Both the position numbers and the translations under genes were made by a program. Positions 56,801-64,000 of a stretch of DNA of 64,000 nt are shown here, piece by piece; within the stretch, counting starts at the first letter, position 1; each line of letters opens with the position of its first letter. The stretch lies in NCBI RefSeq assembly GCF_016097555.1, contig NC_054706.1:26947029-27011028 (forward strand), read 5' to 3'. The DNA is from Gigantopelta aegis. Its lineage: Eukaryota; Mollusca; Gastropoda; Neomphalida; Peltospiridae. The notes beneath the pieces are model-generated. The model was not told the DNA's origin, made no database searches, and worked only from the letters and a program-made list of their open reading frames with translations.

Positions 56801-59800
56801 TACAGTTTTCATACAAAATATTTTTTTTTTATCAAATACTGAATCAATTTTGAAATGGTTACCTTCTTAAATATTTGATAAACGTAGTTACTTAGACATT
56901 TTAGAGGAATATTTAAAGCAGTTTCCATTTTATTTATCAACTTCAACATATGAAATGAGGAATTGTTTTTAAATTATTCAAATTACCCCCCAAAAAGAGT
57001 GTTTTTTAAATTAAATTTATGACCTACTTTGATTGCACTCGGTACATGTATTTAGCATGTGTGTTTCAGTTTAAGATTTTTTTTTTTTTTTTTTTTTTAA
57101 CTGCATGGTAATTAATATCAGAAATATAAAAACTAACACTAACAGATATTCCATAATATAGTTACTAATGTATGCAGTTTCGTCTATTTTGAAACTTCAA
57201 TTTTCAAAGCCAGTTTTGTTTTAAAATGGTTAAATTTTTGTTAATAGGATTATATAAAGCTTTAAACATACATGTAGCTGTTGTAACCTGAAAAGTAAAA
57301 TGTAAGAATTTTTTTTTCACTAACATATCTTCATCTTTTTCATTCTTCCTGTTACAGTAATATTCTTCTAATAATAATAAATGTTTTGACCAAAATGGCA
57401 TCTTAGGTGATATGTGTAAAAGCAAAAATTACTGGGGGGAGGGGGGGAGGAGGGCAAGATTTAGCTCAGTCGATTGAGTGCTCGCTTGAGGTGCTTGTGT
57501 CACAGGATTGAACCACCTCGGTGGATCCATTCAACTGATTGGTTTGTTTCTCGTTCCAACCAGTGCACCACAACTGGACAAAGGCTGTGGTATGTGCTTT
57601 CCTGTCTGTGGGAAAATGCATATAAAAGATCCCATGCTGCATTAGAAAAAATGTAGCGTGTTTCCTCTGATGACTACAAGTTAAAAATTACCAAATGTTT
57701 GACATCCAATAGCCGATGATTAATTAATCAATGTGCTCCAGTGGTGTCGTTAAACAAAACATACTTTAAATTATCTAGATATTTTTGTTGGTTGTTTTGT
57801 AATTTATAGAGCTCACAGTTTATAGTTTTGTTCAGTAAGAATACCAGTGAATAAAATAGTAATAATGTCACTAAACAGGCCGATTATTAAAAAGATTTGG
57901 ATGTAATATCTGCTGTTACATTACGTGTATTTTTATGGCACACCATTTCAGATACAGTCGCCATCAACGGGGACCAGACATCGTCACCTCTCATCAGTAG
58001 ATCTATGTATTATGGTAAGTGTTCTTAACATACAGTGAAACCCCTCTAAATCGGACACCCTTGGGACTAAGTAAAAAGTCTGGTTTTAATAGGTATTTAG
58101 AGAGGTTCTCTTCTGTACAAATATTTAAAAATGGGCTGTGAAATATGTCCAGTTTTGAGGGAATTCCGTTTTACAGAGGGTCCGGTTTTGAGATGTATAT
58201 TATTTAAAATTAAATTGAATATATTTTCTTAACTAGCGACTGTCAGGTGCTGAGTTGACACCTATACTGGCTACAACACAAAGTGGTTTTACGGCTCTGT
58301 AGGGAGATACTGATTTCTCTCTAAGTAACTACTAACAGATAACTATTAACTCTTTGTCTTGGATATCTGGCCCAAATATTGGAGGTGTGTGCATAGAACA
58401 GCTTTATTGAACCTTAAGTTAATATAAGCAAGGAGAAAAGGAAAAAATTGAAGGGGAAAAAATCTGGTTTTACTCACCAGGTATTTGTCAACAGTAAAAC
58501 GGTCAAACCAAATGGTTTCAAAATTATTTGAATATGCAGGGATGGTTTTCAGAAAGTAGACTGGAAAATGTCCATTATTTGACTGATTATAGTGTTTTCA
58601 CTTTTAATGTTTAAATGAATAACACCTCCCTGATATACTTTTTGTAAGAAAATGCCAAAAGCAAATGATAGATTTTACACAGCATTTTTGGAAGCAATTT
58701 CAAAAGTAAACCAAATAATATTTATCCTTTGTTTGCTGACCAATAAAATTATGATTATTAAGGTTTTGTTTAGAATGCCATTATGAAACTGTTTTATTCA
58801 TGGTGATATCATTTATATCAATAACTGAATCTTTATTTTACAGACCCATCTCAGCAGAGCAACGAGGATGGTCGTTCTCCTGAGTTATCTCCCTTTGCAT
58901 CCCGCCAGATTATGGAAGTGACACTGGAGAAAGACCCGAGTCATGGAATAGGACTCACCATAGTCGGCGGCGAGACCACTAGCAAGCTTGACCTGGGAAT
59001 ATTCATCAAAACGTTGACGCCTGGCGGCCCCGCGGACACTGACGGGAGGATTCAACCGGGGGACAGGCTCCTGGCGATCAACGGACGAAGCCTGGAAGGT
59101 GTGCAACACAACGAAGCCGTCCAGCTGATCCGCAACTCCCCGTCGTCCATAACACTGCTCGTCTCCCAGGTCAGACTTCCCTGCTCGGTCCGTCGCCGTT
59201 CGTTTCATTCCACACTCGATTCTGCTGCTGAGATCGGAAATTTAGATCTTGTAGTTAAGACTGGTCCATCACTTCATTCCACCCTCGATTCTGCTGCTGA
59301 GATCGGAAATTTAGATCATGTAGATAAGACTGATTTTTCATCTCTTCATCCTACAGAAAATGTTACAAACATTCCTTCAGAGACTAAGAATAAACCTGTG
59401 CCAAAAGAACGAAGACGTTCGGCTGATCCTCCTCATGGATTAGATGTGGATAAGAGTGTCTGCCCGTTAGCTGATGAGATGTGCCAGCAGGAGAGTTGTG
59501 GTCGAACTGACTCGATAGTCAGTCACCCAGATGAAGCTGAAAATGAAGAGTTGGAGCTTCTTGGAGGTATTTCTATCCACTTTTGTATGCACTAAGTACA
59601 AAATCTCCTGTCGGTGGATCCATTTAGCTGATTGGTTTTTTTCTCGTTCCAACCAGTGCACCACAACTGGACAAAGGCCGTGGTATGTGTTTTCCTGTTG
59701 TGAAAACATGCATATTAAAGATCCCTTGCTGCACTAGAAAAAATGTAGCGTGTTTCCTCTGATGACTATGAGTCAAAATTACCAAATGTTTGACATCCAA

Positions 59801-62668
59801 TAGCCGATGATTAATTAATCAATGTGCTCCAGTGGTGTCTTTAAACAAAAAAAACTTTAACTTTTAAATTTCCCTAGAACTGATAGATATCAGTATTGTC
59901 TTACTTTTTTGATGGCTGCGGCGATGGCAGGATCAACTTTTGTGTTAAAAGTTTGCATTAAAGTTTCACGTTTAGATCGGTTTCTTATAACTATTAAGCC
60001 CTAGGTCAGTGAAACTTGGTTTATAGTTGCATCTATAGAAATTCATCGTACTGCACTGAAAAAGTTTATAATAGGTGAGACATGTAATTCCGCAGCATAT
60101 TTTGTGGAATTCTTGTGCAGATCTATGACAATGAAGACAACAAATTCACTGTCGCCACTATGCTGCCAAATAATTGTTACATGCACTGAATGCGAGAATA
60201 TCACAAACCAAGACGAGAGTTTTATTCAATTATTGAGACCAAAACCAAGATAACTACTTTTAAAAACAAAAAGTAGTGTTCTATGTGTACAATGCGTATT
60301 CACTTTAAACTGGTAGGTTTCTCTTTAAACGTAAGGCTATTCCTTTATTAATATACAGTTACATTCTTCTCAGATTATACATTTTCTATAAATTCATGCT
60401 GTGTAACTAGTTTGGTGTTAATTATAAATTATATTCTGCTTCAGAATTGGCCGACATGGAGTTGAATGGTGAATCTTCGTCGGATTCTGATTTTGATACA
60501 GCCATTCAGAATGCCATAGATGGTAAAGGAAGAGCCAAGCCAAGGAAGAGGTGTGTGTGATTGTATTTTAGGATGGCAATATAGTTCATCCTTGTAAACA
60601 TTTCTACACAGTGTATCCAGAGGTTCGGCTTTGTTCAGTTGATCTTGTTTTATTATATACTAAACAGTTTAATGAGGAATGTAAGACATTTTGTGTTTAA
60701 TTCATTAAGGTGCATAAAATCAAATATATTGTTTTTCTTTCAGGTCACCTAGTCCATTGATGGAGCCCCCAGTAAGTTTTGAGTGGTTGGAAGTCACTCT
60801 GGAAAAACAAGATGGTGTTTTGGGCTTCTCCATAGAGGTAAGTATTACTTTTCATATTATGTGGTTATAAGTAATTATCCAAACTGTTTATAACCTGGAG
60901 TCTGTGCAATTTATTGCCCCTACCCACCCTCCTATGACTTAGGCCTGAAAAGCCAAAATGTGCAAAGGAAAATATACTTTTTCAGCTTAGTTTGTTTTCA
61001 TAAATATGTCCACCTGAGATTCAGTGAAGGTGTCCAAGGTACATAACTTGGCTATCTGGCTGTTTGTCCATAGCATGGGTTAATAGTGGTTACAGAGAAA
61101 GCTGTTGGTGTAGAGGCCTCAGAACCGTCACCTCTGAGGTGCTTGCATCGCAGGATCGAACCACCCCGGTGGCTCCATTCAACTCATTGGGTTTTTTCTT
61201 GTTCCAACCAGTGCACCACAACTTGTCAAAAGCCGTAGTATGTGCTTTCCTGTCTGTGGGAAAGTGTATATCAAAGATTCCTTGCTGCAAATGGAAAAAT
61301 GTTGCGGGTTTTTTCTGATAACTATGTCTCAATTACCAAATGTTTGACATCCAATGGCCAATGATTAATGAATCAATGTGCTTTTTAATTTTCCTTCACT
61401 ACTAAGCTATACTCTGGATTGGAATTTAGTACCAGGCACGATATATAAATCGACTTCAGATCACAGGATGGGGTGTATCTCAGTGGTAGAGTGAGGTGTG
61501 CTGGGTTATAAGATCAATTTCCTTCAGTGGACTTCAATTTTTTTACCGTTACAACCGGGACTCCGATACATAAAAGGGTTTGGTACGTACTGATATATGT
61601 GGAAAAATGCATACAAACGATCCCTTGCTGTTATTCATTAGGAAAAACCTGTATTGTGGCAGTGGGTTTCTCCTCTCTCTAGACCATGTGTTGAAATAGC
61701 TATATGTTAGACACCATATGGCTATAGTTAAAAATGTGCTAAGATGCCATCAAACAAATATTCCTTTTCTATTATTGACTCCCCAAAGACTGCCTTAAAT
61801 ACATGTCATTGTATGACACTTGACATTAATGTACCGGTTAATGTATTGGAGTGACAAAATGTTTTTGCCTTTTTATCTGCAGGGACAGGATGGGGATATA
61901 TTTGTCAAATCTGTGGATGACACCAATTGCAACATTCAACCAGGTATGCCACATTGGTTTAGTTTTTCAATACACCACAATGTTAAGTTTTACACCATAG
62001 ACTGTATAGTTAACACAAATATATGTTTGATGATATTCATTGTCGGTAAAACATTAAAATGTATTATTTATCAAATTAGCTACCACAATCAGCTGTCAGC
62101 TTAGTATGACTGACACATTCTGCCATTGTTGTTAAGTCAAAATAGTCACTGAAAAACCTCCACCTTTTCAATTTAAAATTCCCAGTTATTTTTCGCAGAC
62201 AAAATTTAATTGTTCACCTGCATTAATACTAATGAGTTATAAGTAATAACTCAGTAGAATATAAACAAAGTCAGTGTTTTAACTCTTACTGTGTGTTTTG
62301 GTTTTGTATCCTTGTACTAATTCTGTGGCAAAAACTGATACAACTCACTGAGCATGTGATTTACAAGCCATCTTATACTCTGTATTTATTTTGTATATTT
62401 TAAAATTTTAATTTCCATTCTGTAGGAGACCAGATTGTTGCAGTTAACAACACTAAGTTTGATAACGTGACTATCGTGGAAGCGATGGAGATTCTGGCCG
62501 ACGCCCCACCGGTGTTTCAGATGATGATCCACCGTGACGCAGAGGAAGACGAGATTGACCCGGGTGTTTTGGTCAAAGCCAGTCCATGCAGACTCCAGCC
62601 CAGTAAACCAGTGGCTGAACTCTCACAGCGAGACTCCAACAAAGATCCATATGCTTTTGTTACTGATG
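38758..62668 (+). CDS. PTPN13: PTPN13/FRMPD2-like KIND-FERM-PDZ protein, 5' part; 3' end beyond window
   Basis: Submembrane scaffold; the vertebrate relative PTPN13 ends in a tyrosine phosphatase domain, which would lie past the right edge. 25 coding exons give 1337 codons with consistent phases. Order: KIND domain (residues about 5-190; VSLAEVLHVRGAPLREAEAW), SR-rich linker, a short helix YRQQKLRALRQGI like the one in PTPN13, FERM F1 (VVVHVTGQKFELTCDPST), F2 (YLQLRHDVVEERTRCSDEQA), F3 (HEWQSIKKISFNKRRFSV), acidic linker, PDZ1 (HGIGLTIVGGETTSKLDLGI), linker, PDZ2 (VLGFSIE, GDQIVAVNNTKF). The start ATG matches the PTPN13 start just before VSLAE. PTPN13 rather than FRMPD2 is favoured by the linker helix and by YIGPEFAYRI before FERM. 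Without the C terminus the two cannot be fully told apart. Confidence 0.88.
39165..39337 (+). CDS. PTPN13: PTPN13-like exon 2: KIND
   Basis: FVISPETLLLMHQGRVAFTE and SIDCGYVAPEMFG, the kinase-C-lobe-like core; phase 1 to 0. Confidence 0.88.
39497..40060. repeat. Degenerate tandem repeat of 130-160-bp units in intron
   Basis: Units start CACAATGCCTCGAGATATTG (39602), CACAATGCTTCAAGATATTG (39733) and CGCAATGCCTCAAGATCGTG (39890). The array ends GACATGTATTGCTTTAGCAG. A fragment recurs at 21145-21252. Confidence 0.7.
40297..40362 (+). CDS. PTPN13: PTPN13-like exon 3: KIND
   Basis: MYIYSLGKTLLYAVNYGTIP, the KIND 'YSLGxTL' motif; phase 0 in and out. Confidence 0.88.
40441..40898. mobile_element. 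MITE M1, copy 2, unbroken
   Basis: Ends GGTCGTTTCAAATATTACAT and ATGAAATATTTGAATGGCC are inverted; about 460 bp, matching the outer parts of 11448-12307. Confidence 0.6.
40965..41063 (+). CDS. PTPN13: PTPN13-like exon 4: KIND
   Basis: VSRYLVSLLHSMSQQNPTVR then VALVHVLE; phase 0. Confidence 0.88.
41091..41544 (+). mobile_element. MITE M2, copy 3
   Basis: Left TACTAAACCAAATAAAATCC, right GGATATTATTTGGTTGAGGA; inner sequence tracks copies 1 and 2. Confidence 0.6.
41556..41770. repeat. Interspersed repeat R4, copy 2
   Basis: Diverged from 20412-20600; shares ATTGATTATAATTG and CCATAATCAATTG. Confidence 0.4.
42116..42965. mobile_element. hAT-like non-autonomous element with CAGGGTTCTCA ends
   Basis: CAGGGTTCTCA at the left and TGAGAACCCTG at the right are perfect inverted ends. 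ATATAT lies on both sides (6 bp of visible duplication). Subterminal GGACTC/GAGTCC words are frequent. No transposase frame. Confidence 0.7.
43078..43182 (+). CDS. PTPN13: PTPN13-like exon 5: end of KIND
   Basis: HCMNYAEKHSSRLPCSHYVM and KLHKSIFGSHEDISM; phase 0. Confidence 0.87.
43623..43773 (+). CDS. PTPN13: PTPN13-like exon 6: SR-rich linker
   Basis: Ser/Tyr stretch, then STRSRRRRLQRRERHDEMRS and an RS dipeptide run. Ends phase 1, donor gtaaca. Confidence 0.82.
44146..44478 (+). repeat. SINE type A with duplicated short tail
   Basis: Body from GGGTATTTCTCGCTCCATCC; the tail block (CAAATGTTTGACAT to GTGCTCTAGTGGTGT) occurs twice. Confidence 0.7.
44500..45230. other. Intron, no recognised element
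   Basis: AT-rich with a TA run near 44718 and a GGGTGGGG stretch near 45167-45205. Confidence 0.4.
45259..45687 (+). CDS. PTPN13: PTPN13-like exon 7: long linker
   Basis: 429 nt, phase 1 to 1. Holds RERQMRRRRNRDDDYPQKGP, a Pro-rich piece (EPPPYLSENT), and the helix KYVRLKYRQQKLRALRQGI. Confidence 0.87.
46075..46345 (+). repeat. Degenerate tRNA-SINE (type D)
   Basis: GGGGCAATAGAGCACTCACT head-like start, GGTATATTAAAGGCTGTGGT body piece, GTTAGACACCAAATAGCCA tail. The same tail recurs at 54900-55152 and 61468-61760. Confidence 0.5.
46354..46550. mobile_element. MITE M3, best copy
   Basis: 197 bp, CAGGGCTAGTTCTGG to CCAGAGCTAGCCCTG, hAT-type CAGGG ends. It lies 48 bp before exon 8. Confidence 0.65.
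46599..46719 (+). CDS. PTPN13: PTPN13-like exon 8: linker
   Basis: SYLPELHNMYGSDWALHVGS and DSIMSSEVSMFPDAKPL; phase 1 to 2, donor gtcagt. Confidence 0.85.
46850..47055 (+). repeat. SINE type A, headless
   Basis: Starts CCCATTGGGCTATTTCTCGT, body and short tail. Confidence 0.7.
47180..47285 (+). CDS. PTPN13: PTPN13-like exon 9: linker
   Basis: ASEEAVASRISDVSTLKPVV then EEKPKKAVPVNSKPK; phase 2 to 0. Confidence 0.85.
47526..47600 (+). CDS. PTPN13: PTPN13-like exon 10: pre-FERM
   Basis: EYIGPEFAYRINKTPIQLHV; the GPEF motif precedes FERM in PTPN13 as well. Confidence 0.87.
48117..48645 (+). repeat. SINE type A long tail plus two extra short tails
   Basis: Head and body to 48420 with the long tail, then two further short-tail blocks (48421-48543 and 48544-48645). 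It ends 31 bp before exon 11. Confidence 0.75.
48677..48845 (+). CDS. PTPN13: PTPN13-like exon 11: FERM F1
   Basis: RRVVVVHVTGQKFELTCDPS and LFDTIITHIDLPEFYFFGLS, the ubiquitin-like lobe; ends phase 1. Confidence 0.9.
48850..49515. other. Intron, no recognised element
   Basis: AT-rich; the minus ORF (48974-49273) has no domain. Confidence 0.4.
49523..49670 (+). CDS. PTPN13: PTPN13-like exon 12: FERM F1/F2
   Basis: DGEHFFMDNDTKLHKVAPEG (typical F1 end) and FSLYLRIKYYVDSLSDF; phase 1 to 2. Confidence 0.9.
49699..49990 (+). repeat. SINE type E
   Basis: Head GCAGGATTTAGCTGTCGGTT and CATCGCAGGATCAAACCACC joined to the common body and short tail. Confidence 0.7.
50196..50330 (+). repeat. SINE type A, internally deleted
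   Basis: TTTCTCATTCCAGCCAGTGC joins directly to ACCAAATGTTTGACATCC; the body between is missing. Confidence 0.65.
50475..50769 (+). CDS. PTPN13: PTPN13-like exon 13: FERM F2
   Basis: HLLYLQLRHDVVEERTRCSD and ALTLAGLALQAEFGDHTDQT, the helical middle lobe; phase 2 to 0. Confidence 0.9.
51030..51130. repeat. ATTC tetranucleotide microsatellite
   Basis: About 25 ATTC units with minor breaks. Confidence 0.9.
51240..51290 (+). CDS. PTPN13: PTPN13-like exon 14: F2/F3 junction
   Basis: LVQKLPEYGIHFHKLFR; 'YGxHFH' is conserved in FERM proteins. Short 51-nt exon. Confidence 0.88.
51541..51931 (-). repeat. SINE type B, full length
   Basis: TTTTTTGTGAAAG flanks both ends as the target duplication. 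Tail at the left, head (CACTGAGGCCGG) at the right. Confidence 0.88.
52162..52385 (+). CDS. PTPN13: PTPN13-like exon 15: FERM F3
   Basis: HVVWVGIASVGLLLAENQGY and HEWQSIKKISFNKRRFSVQP, PH-like lobe; ends phase 2. Confidence 0.9.
52427..52713 (+). repeat. SINE type A, full length, short tail
   Basis: GGACGTAGCCCAGTGGTAAA, GAGATCGATCCCCATC, body, short tail; begins 41 bp after exon 15. Confidence 0.8.
52719..52920 (+). other. Unassigned open frame in intron 15
   Basis: 67 codons, open up to an AAG/gtaaat junction at 52910. Reads like protein (ARYRYYFSNSRSGDDSFNFC) but matches no family I know and is not needed for the FERM F3 lobe. It could be a captured gene fragment. Confidence 0.25.
53242..53330 (+). 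CDS. PTPN13: PTPN13-like exon 16: end of FERM F3
   Basis: GRYLLQFSTAQHRFQMRMRN, the last F3 helix; phase 2 to 1, donor gttggt. Confidence 0.9.
53990..54272 (+). repeat. SINE type E
   Basis: GGGATTTACCTCAGTCGGTT, CATCGCACAATTGAATCATC, body and short tail. Confidence 0.7.
54576..54682 (+). CDS. PTPN13: PTPN13-like exon 17: post-FERM linker
   Basis: NDDKVSTSTDHETVVKTAVH and ANDDGFELQDKRSLQ; phase 1 to 0. Confidence 0.82.
54900..55152 (+). repeat. Degenerate SINE (type D)
   Basis: AAGATTTAGCTCAGTGATAG head piece and ATATGTTAGATGCTGAATGG tail piece. Confidence 0.5.
55350..55396 (+). CDS. PTPN13: PTPN13-like exon 18: linker micro-exon
   Basis: VSSSEVDDEPPSKCG in 47 nt; phase 0 to 2; acceptor gttttaag is weak in pyrimidines. 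Confidence 0.78.
55400..56260. other. Intron 18, no recognised element
   Basis: AT-rich with poly-T and poly-A runs. Confidence 0.4.
56265..56401 (+). CDS. PTPN13: PTPN13-like exon 19: linker
   Basis: PPPYRPALSLSLDDLRSTAP and SERGWLADLSASCFDI; phase 2 to 1. Confidence 0.83.
56435..56642. mobile_element. hAT-like MITE M4, best copy
   Basis: CAGGCCCCTGAGAATTG and AATTGTCAGAGGCCTG inverted ends; 208 bp. It lies 33 bp after exon 19. Confidence 0.65.
56643..57450. other. Intron 19, AT-rich
   Basis: A T run of about 23 at 57076-57098; nothing else recognised. Confidence 0.4.
57453..57770 (+). repeat. SINE type E, full length
   Basis: GCAAGATTTAGCTCAGTCGA, TGTCACAGGATTGAACCACC, body and short tail ending TAAACAAAACATACTTTAA. 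Confidence 0.78.
57952..58014 (+). CDS. PTPN13: PTPN13-like exon 20: linker
   Basis: TVAINGDQTSSPLISRSMYY; phase 1 to 1. Confidence 0.83.
58031..58200. mobile_element. Pogo/mariner-like MITE end
   Basis: ACAGTGAAACCCCTCTAAAT and CGGACACCCTTGGGACT are a common TIR type; inner GGTCCGGTTTTGAG looks like the paired end. Right border unclear. Confidence 0.5.
58236..58432 (+). repeat. SINE type C, decayed
   Basis: TCTCTCTAAGTAACTACTAA and TTGAACCTTAAGTTAATATA match the type C body and tail. Confidence 0.5.
58844..59566 (+). CDS. PTPN13: PTPN13-like exon 21: PDZ1 and linker
   Basis: 723 nt. PDZ1 at about 58912-59169 with loop GIGLTIVGG and PGDRLLAINGRSLEGVQHNE. Then an open linker with a 23-residue tandem duplication (HSTLDSAAEIGNLD twice). 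Phase 1 to 1, donor gtattt. A cryptic donor (CAG/gtcaga) sits at 59169/59170 but is out of phase with the next exon. Confidence 0.9.
59206..59343 (+). repeat. 69-bp in-frame tandem duplication in exon 21
   Basis: CATTCCACACTCGATTCTGC at 59206 recurs at 59275 with one change; both encode HSTLDSAAEIGNLD. Confidence 0.88.
59609..59858 (+). repeat. SINE type E, headless
   Basis: GGTGGATCCATTTAGCTGAT, then body and short tail; begins 43 bp after exon 21. Confidence 0.7.
59905..60120. repeat. Interspersed repeat R5, copy 1
   Basis: Shares AACTTGGTTTATAGTTGCAT and TAGGTGAGACATGTAATTCC with 63755-63960 and shorter pieces near 18190-18290 and 44605-44640. Confidence 0.55.
60445..60550 (+). CDS. PTPN13: PTPN13-like exon 22: acidic linker
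   Basis: ELADMELNGESSSDSDFDTA and DGKGRAKPRK; phase 1 to 2. Confidence 0.85.
60744..60837 (+). CDS. PTPN13: PTPN13-like exon 23: PDZ2 start
   Basis: SFEWLEVTLEKQDGVLGFSI; the GLGF-type loop is VLGF; phase 2 to 0. Confidence 0.88.
61112..61390 (+). repeat. SINE type E, 5'-degraded
   Basis: GAGGTGCTTGCATCGCAGGA, TCGAACCACCCCGGTGG, body and short tail. Confidence 0.72.
61468..61760 (+). repeat. SINE type D
   Basis: GGATGGGGTGTATCTCAGTG head, a short body and ATATGTTAGACACCATATGG tail. Confidence 0.55.
61883..61943 (+). CDS. PTPN13: PTPN13-like exon 24: PDZ2
   Basis: GQDGDIFVKSVDDTNCNIQP; phase 0 to 1. Confidence 0.87.
62426..62668 (+). CDS. PTPN13: PTPN13-like exon 25: PDZ2 end and linker
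   Basis: GDQIVAVNNTKFDNVTIVEA completes PDZ2. The linker ends KDPYAFVTD at donor gtgaga, phase 1; the next exon is outside the window. Confidence 0.88.
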
Positions 62669-62690
62669 GTGAGACAAAAAGAAAGTTATG

Positions 62691-63442
62691 TTAAAGTGTT
62701 ATGACACATGTATTTGTTTATGGTCAGTATGGGGTCATGTCATTATGACCTTGCGTTCAGTTGATTAATATTGCATAATTCACTAAAAATTGCTGTACAT
62801 AAAAAAAACTACAAATACGTTACATTTTTAAAAGAAATATCAAAAATACCTTCACAAAACTTGATATTCTTGGTATATACATGGCACTGACTAGTTGTGG
62901 TAAGCTTGGAAGCATTTTTTTCGGCACAGTCCAACACCACAGTCACGGCACGAAGTTGTAATCCTTGTACCCTTGTAACCACCATCTCTAGCCTTGGCAC
63001 AAACAACACACATTTTTCTTTTCCACTATCATACCCCTGATCATCAGAATACTGATACTCACATTGATCGATGTCACTACCACTTACTGAGGCATTATCA
63101 CTCTCACTGTCATATAATAATTCAGTTACCTCCTCTAAACTGAACAAACGCCTTTTTCTCGCACTGCGACGAACTTTGCTTGTCGCCATGTTTTCATTCA
63201 CCTTGACCGTGGTTCACTAAAATAAGTGACTGTTATTGTAATCGCTGTAGAATAAACACGTCAAGCTGACATCCCATAGCTAAAACATTACTTAAAACGC
63301 AGACACCAGTGCCAGTCTATTTTTCTAATGGTGCATTGTTTACAGGTTGTACAAACCGATCACGTGATAAAACGACATTTATGTCGTTACACCGTCCAAC
63401 CGATAAACAACATTTTTGTTGTTGCTCCGACCAAAGGGTTAA
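62691..63442 (-). mobile_element. piggyBac deletion derivative
   Basis: The right border is AAAGGG followed by TTAA (63439-63442), the piggyBac target. On the minus strand a transposase N terminus is followed directly by its C-terminal Cys-rich domain; the catalytic core is absent. The left border is uncertain (TTAA at 62691-62694 or 62763-62766). Palindromes such as ACATAAATGTCG lie near the right end. Confidence 0.7.
62891..63189 (-). pseudogene. piggyBac transposase remnant: N terminus plus C-terminal Cys-rich domain
   Basis: From ATG 63189: MATSKVRRSARKRRLFSLEE then an acidic stretch (SESDNASVSGSDIDQCEYQY), as in PGBD proteins. After about 63013 the match continues in another frame as CVVCAKARDGG, TSCRDCGVGLCRKKCF and QAYHN, then TAG (62893-62891): the CxxC...CxxC...LC...CF.YH zinc-binding end. 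The DDD core is missing, so it cannot transpose. Confidence 0.75.
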
Positions 63443-63754
63443 TCATAAGCTGTTAGGTATTGGGGAATATAGTATTTGTGACAGCTAAATGAGCATGACT
63501 TTTTCATTACATTATAATTTATTGCCTGTATAATTATTATTGTTAAAATATTAATCAAAAGATACACTTATTTATAAATGGATTTTGACTGGTTAATGAT
63601 GTTGGATATTGGGTCCTGTGAAGATAAGAATGGGTAACTCTGTATGGCTTTCTGAATAGACTCCATTTCATCTTAAACAAGATACAGCTGATATCTAATG
63701 TCATTATTGTCTCACCGATACCTTTAAGAAGTGAAAAGGCTTGATTATAGGTAT
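63443..63754. other. Intron, no recognised element
   Basis: AT-rich; single copy in this window. Confidence 0.4.
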
Positions 63755-63960
63755 TATTGTTCTGACGGTGGTGGCAGTGGTGTCGACGGTGTCAACTTTT
63801 GCATTACAGTTTAATGTTAGGGTTTGAAGTTTCTCACAAAGTATCATTTTTAGGCCAATAAGCTTGGTTTATAAATTGCATCTATGGATGTTCATCACAG
63901 TGCTCTGAAAAAAAGTTTATGATAGATGAGACATTTAATTCCATGGAATTCTTGTTAACC
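63755..63960. repeat. Interspersed repeat R5, copy 2
   Basis: Matches 59905-60120: AGCTTGGTTTATAAATTGCA, CACAGTGCTCTGAAAAAAAG, GAGACATTTAATTCCATGGA. Confidence 0.55.
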
Positions 63961-64000
63961 TTAGGCTCAAGTGATATTCTGTTAATTTATCCTAATCTGC

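Noticed and set aside
59170..59566. Possibility that this is intron after a CAG/gtcaga donor at the end of PDZ1
   Set aside because: That donor would leave phase 0, which does not fit the next exon (phase 1), while the stretch is open for 397 nt and ends at a phase-correct donor. A minor alternative form is not excluded.

Overview
The window looks like nuclear DNA of a marine mollusc, most likely a gastropod. The genes are split by AT-rich introns with GT..AG borders. Most non-coding DNA is tRNA-headed SINEs of a kind common in mollusc genomes, plus many short inverted-repeat DNA elements. A protamine-like linker histone, typical of molluscan sperm, lies at the left edge. The species cannot be fixed from the sequence alone.

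Layout. 1-2004 (minus): an intronless linker-histone gene whose very long Ser/Arg repeat tail runs off the left edge; it is probably a sperm protamine-like PL-I protein. About 2.1-13.7 kb: repeats only. These include an inverted-repeat element with a perfect 9-bp target duplication and a broken piece of a RecQ-type helicase (2916-3864), a second 9-bp-duplication element whose arms are arrays of a 12-13-bp motif (7153-8084), nested MITEs and several SINEs. 13754-27127 (plus): a complete nine-exon low-specificity L-threonine aldolase gene (THA1, 396 codons). Its introns hold SINEs inside SINEs, a foldback hAT-like element and an array that repeats the end of exon 6 with its splice donor. 27.2-38.7 kb: simple repeats, MITEs, SINEs, a nearly intact Tc1/mariner element (34255-35836), a non-autonomous TA-flanked element (36542-37548) and a possible 5' exon at 32602-32758. 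38758-62668 (plus): the 5' part (25 coding exons, 1337 codons) of a KIND-FERM-PDZ protein of the PTPN13/FRMPD2 type. It is cut by the right edge before any further PDZ or phosphatase domain. A piggyBac deletion derivative sits in its last visible intron.

The three genes are not functionally related: sperm chromatin packing, mitochondrial or cytosolic amino-acid catabolism, and a cortical scaffold/phosphatase. All exon joins in THA1 and the PTPN13-like gene were checked by hand for reading phase and are consistent. Repeat borders are approximate unless a target duplication is quoted. Family names rest on motif recognition, not on a database search.
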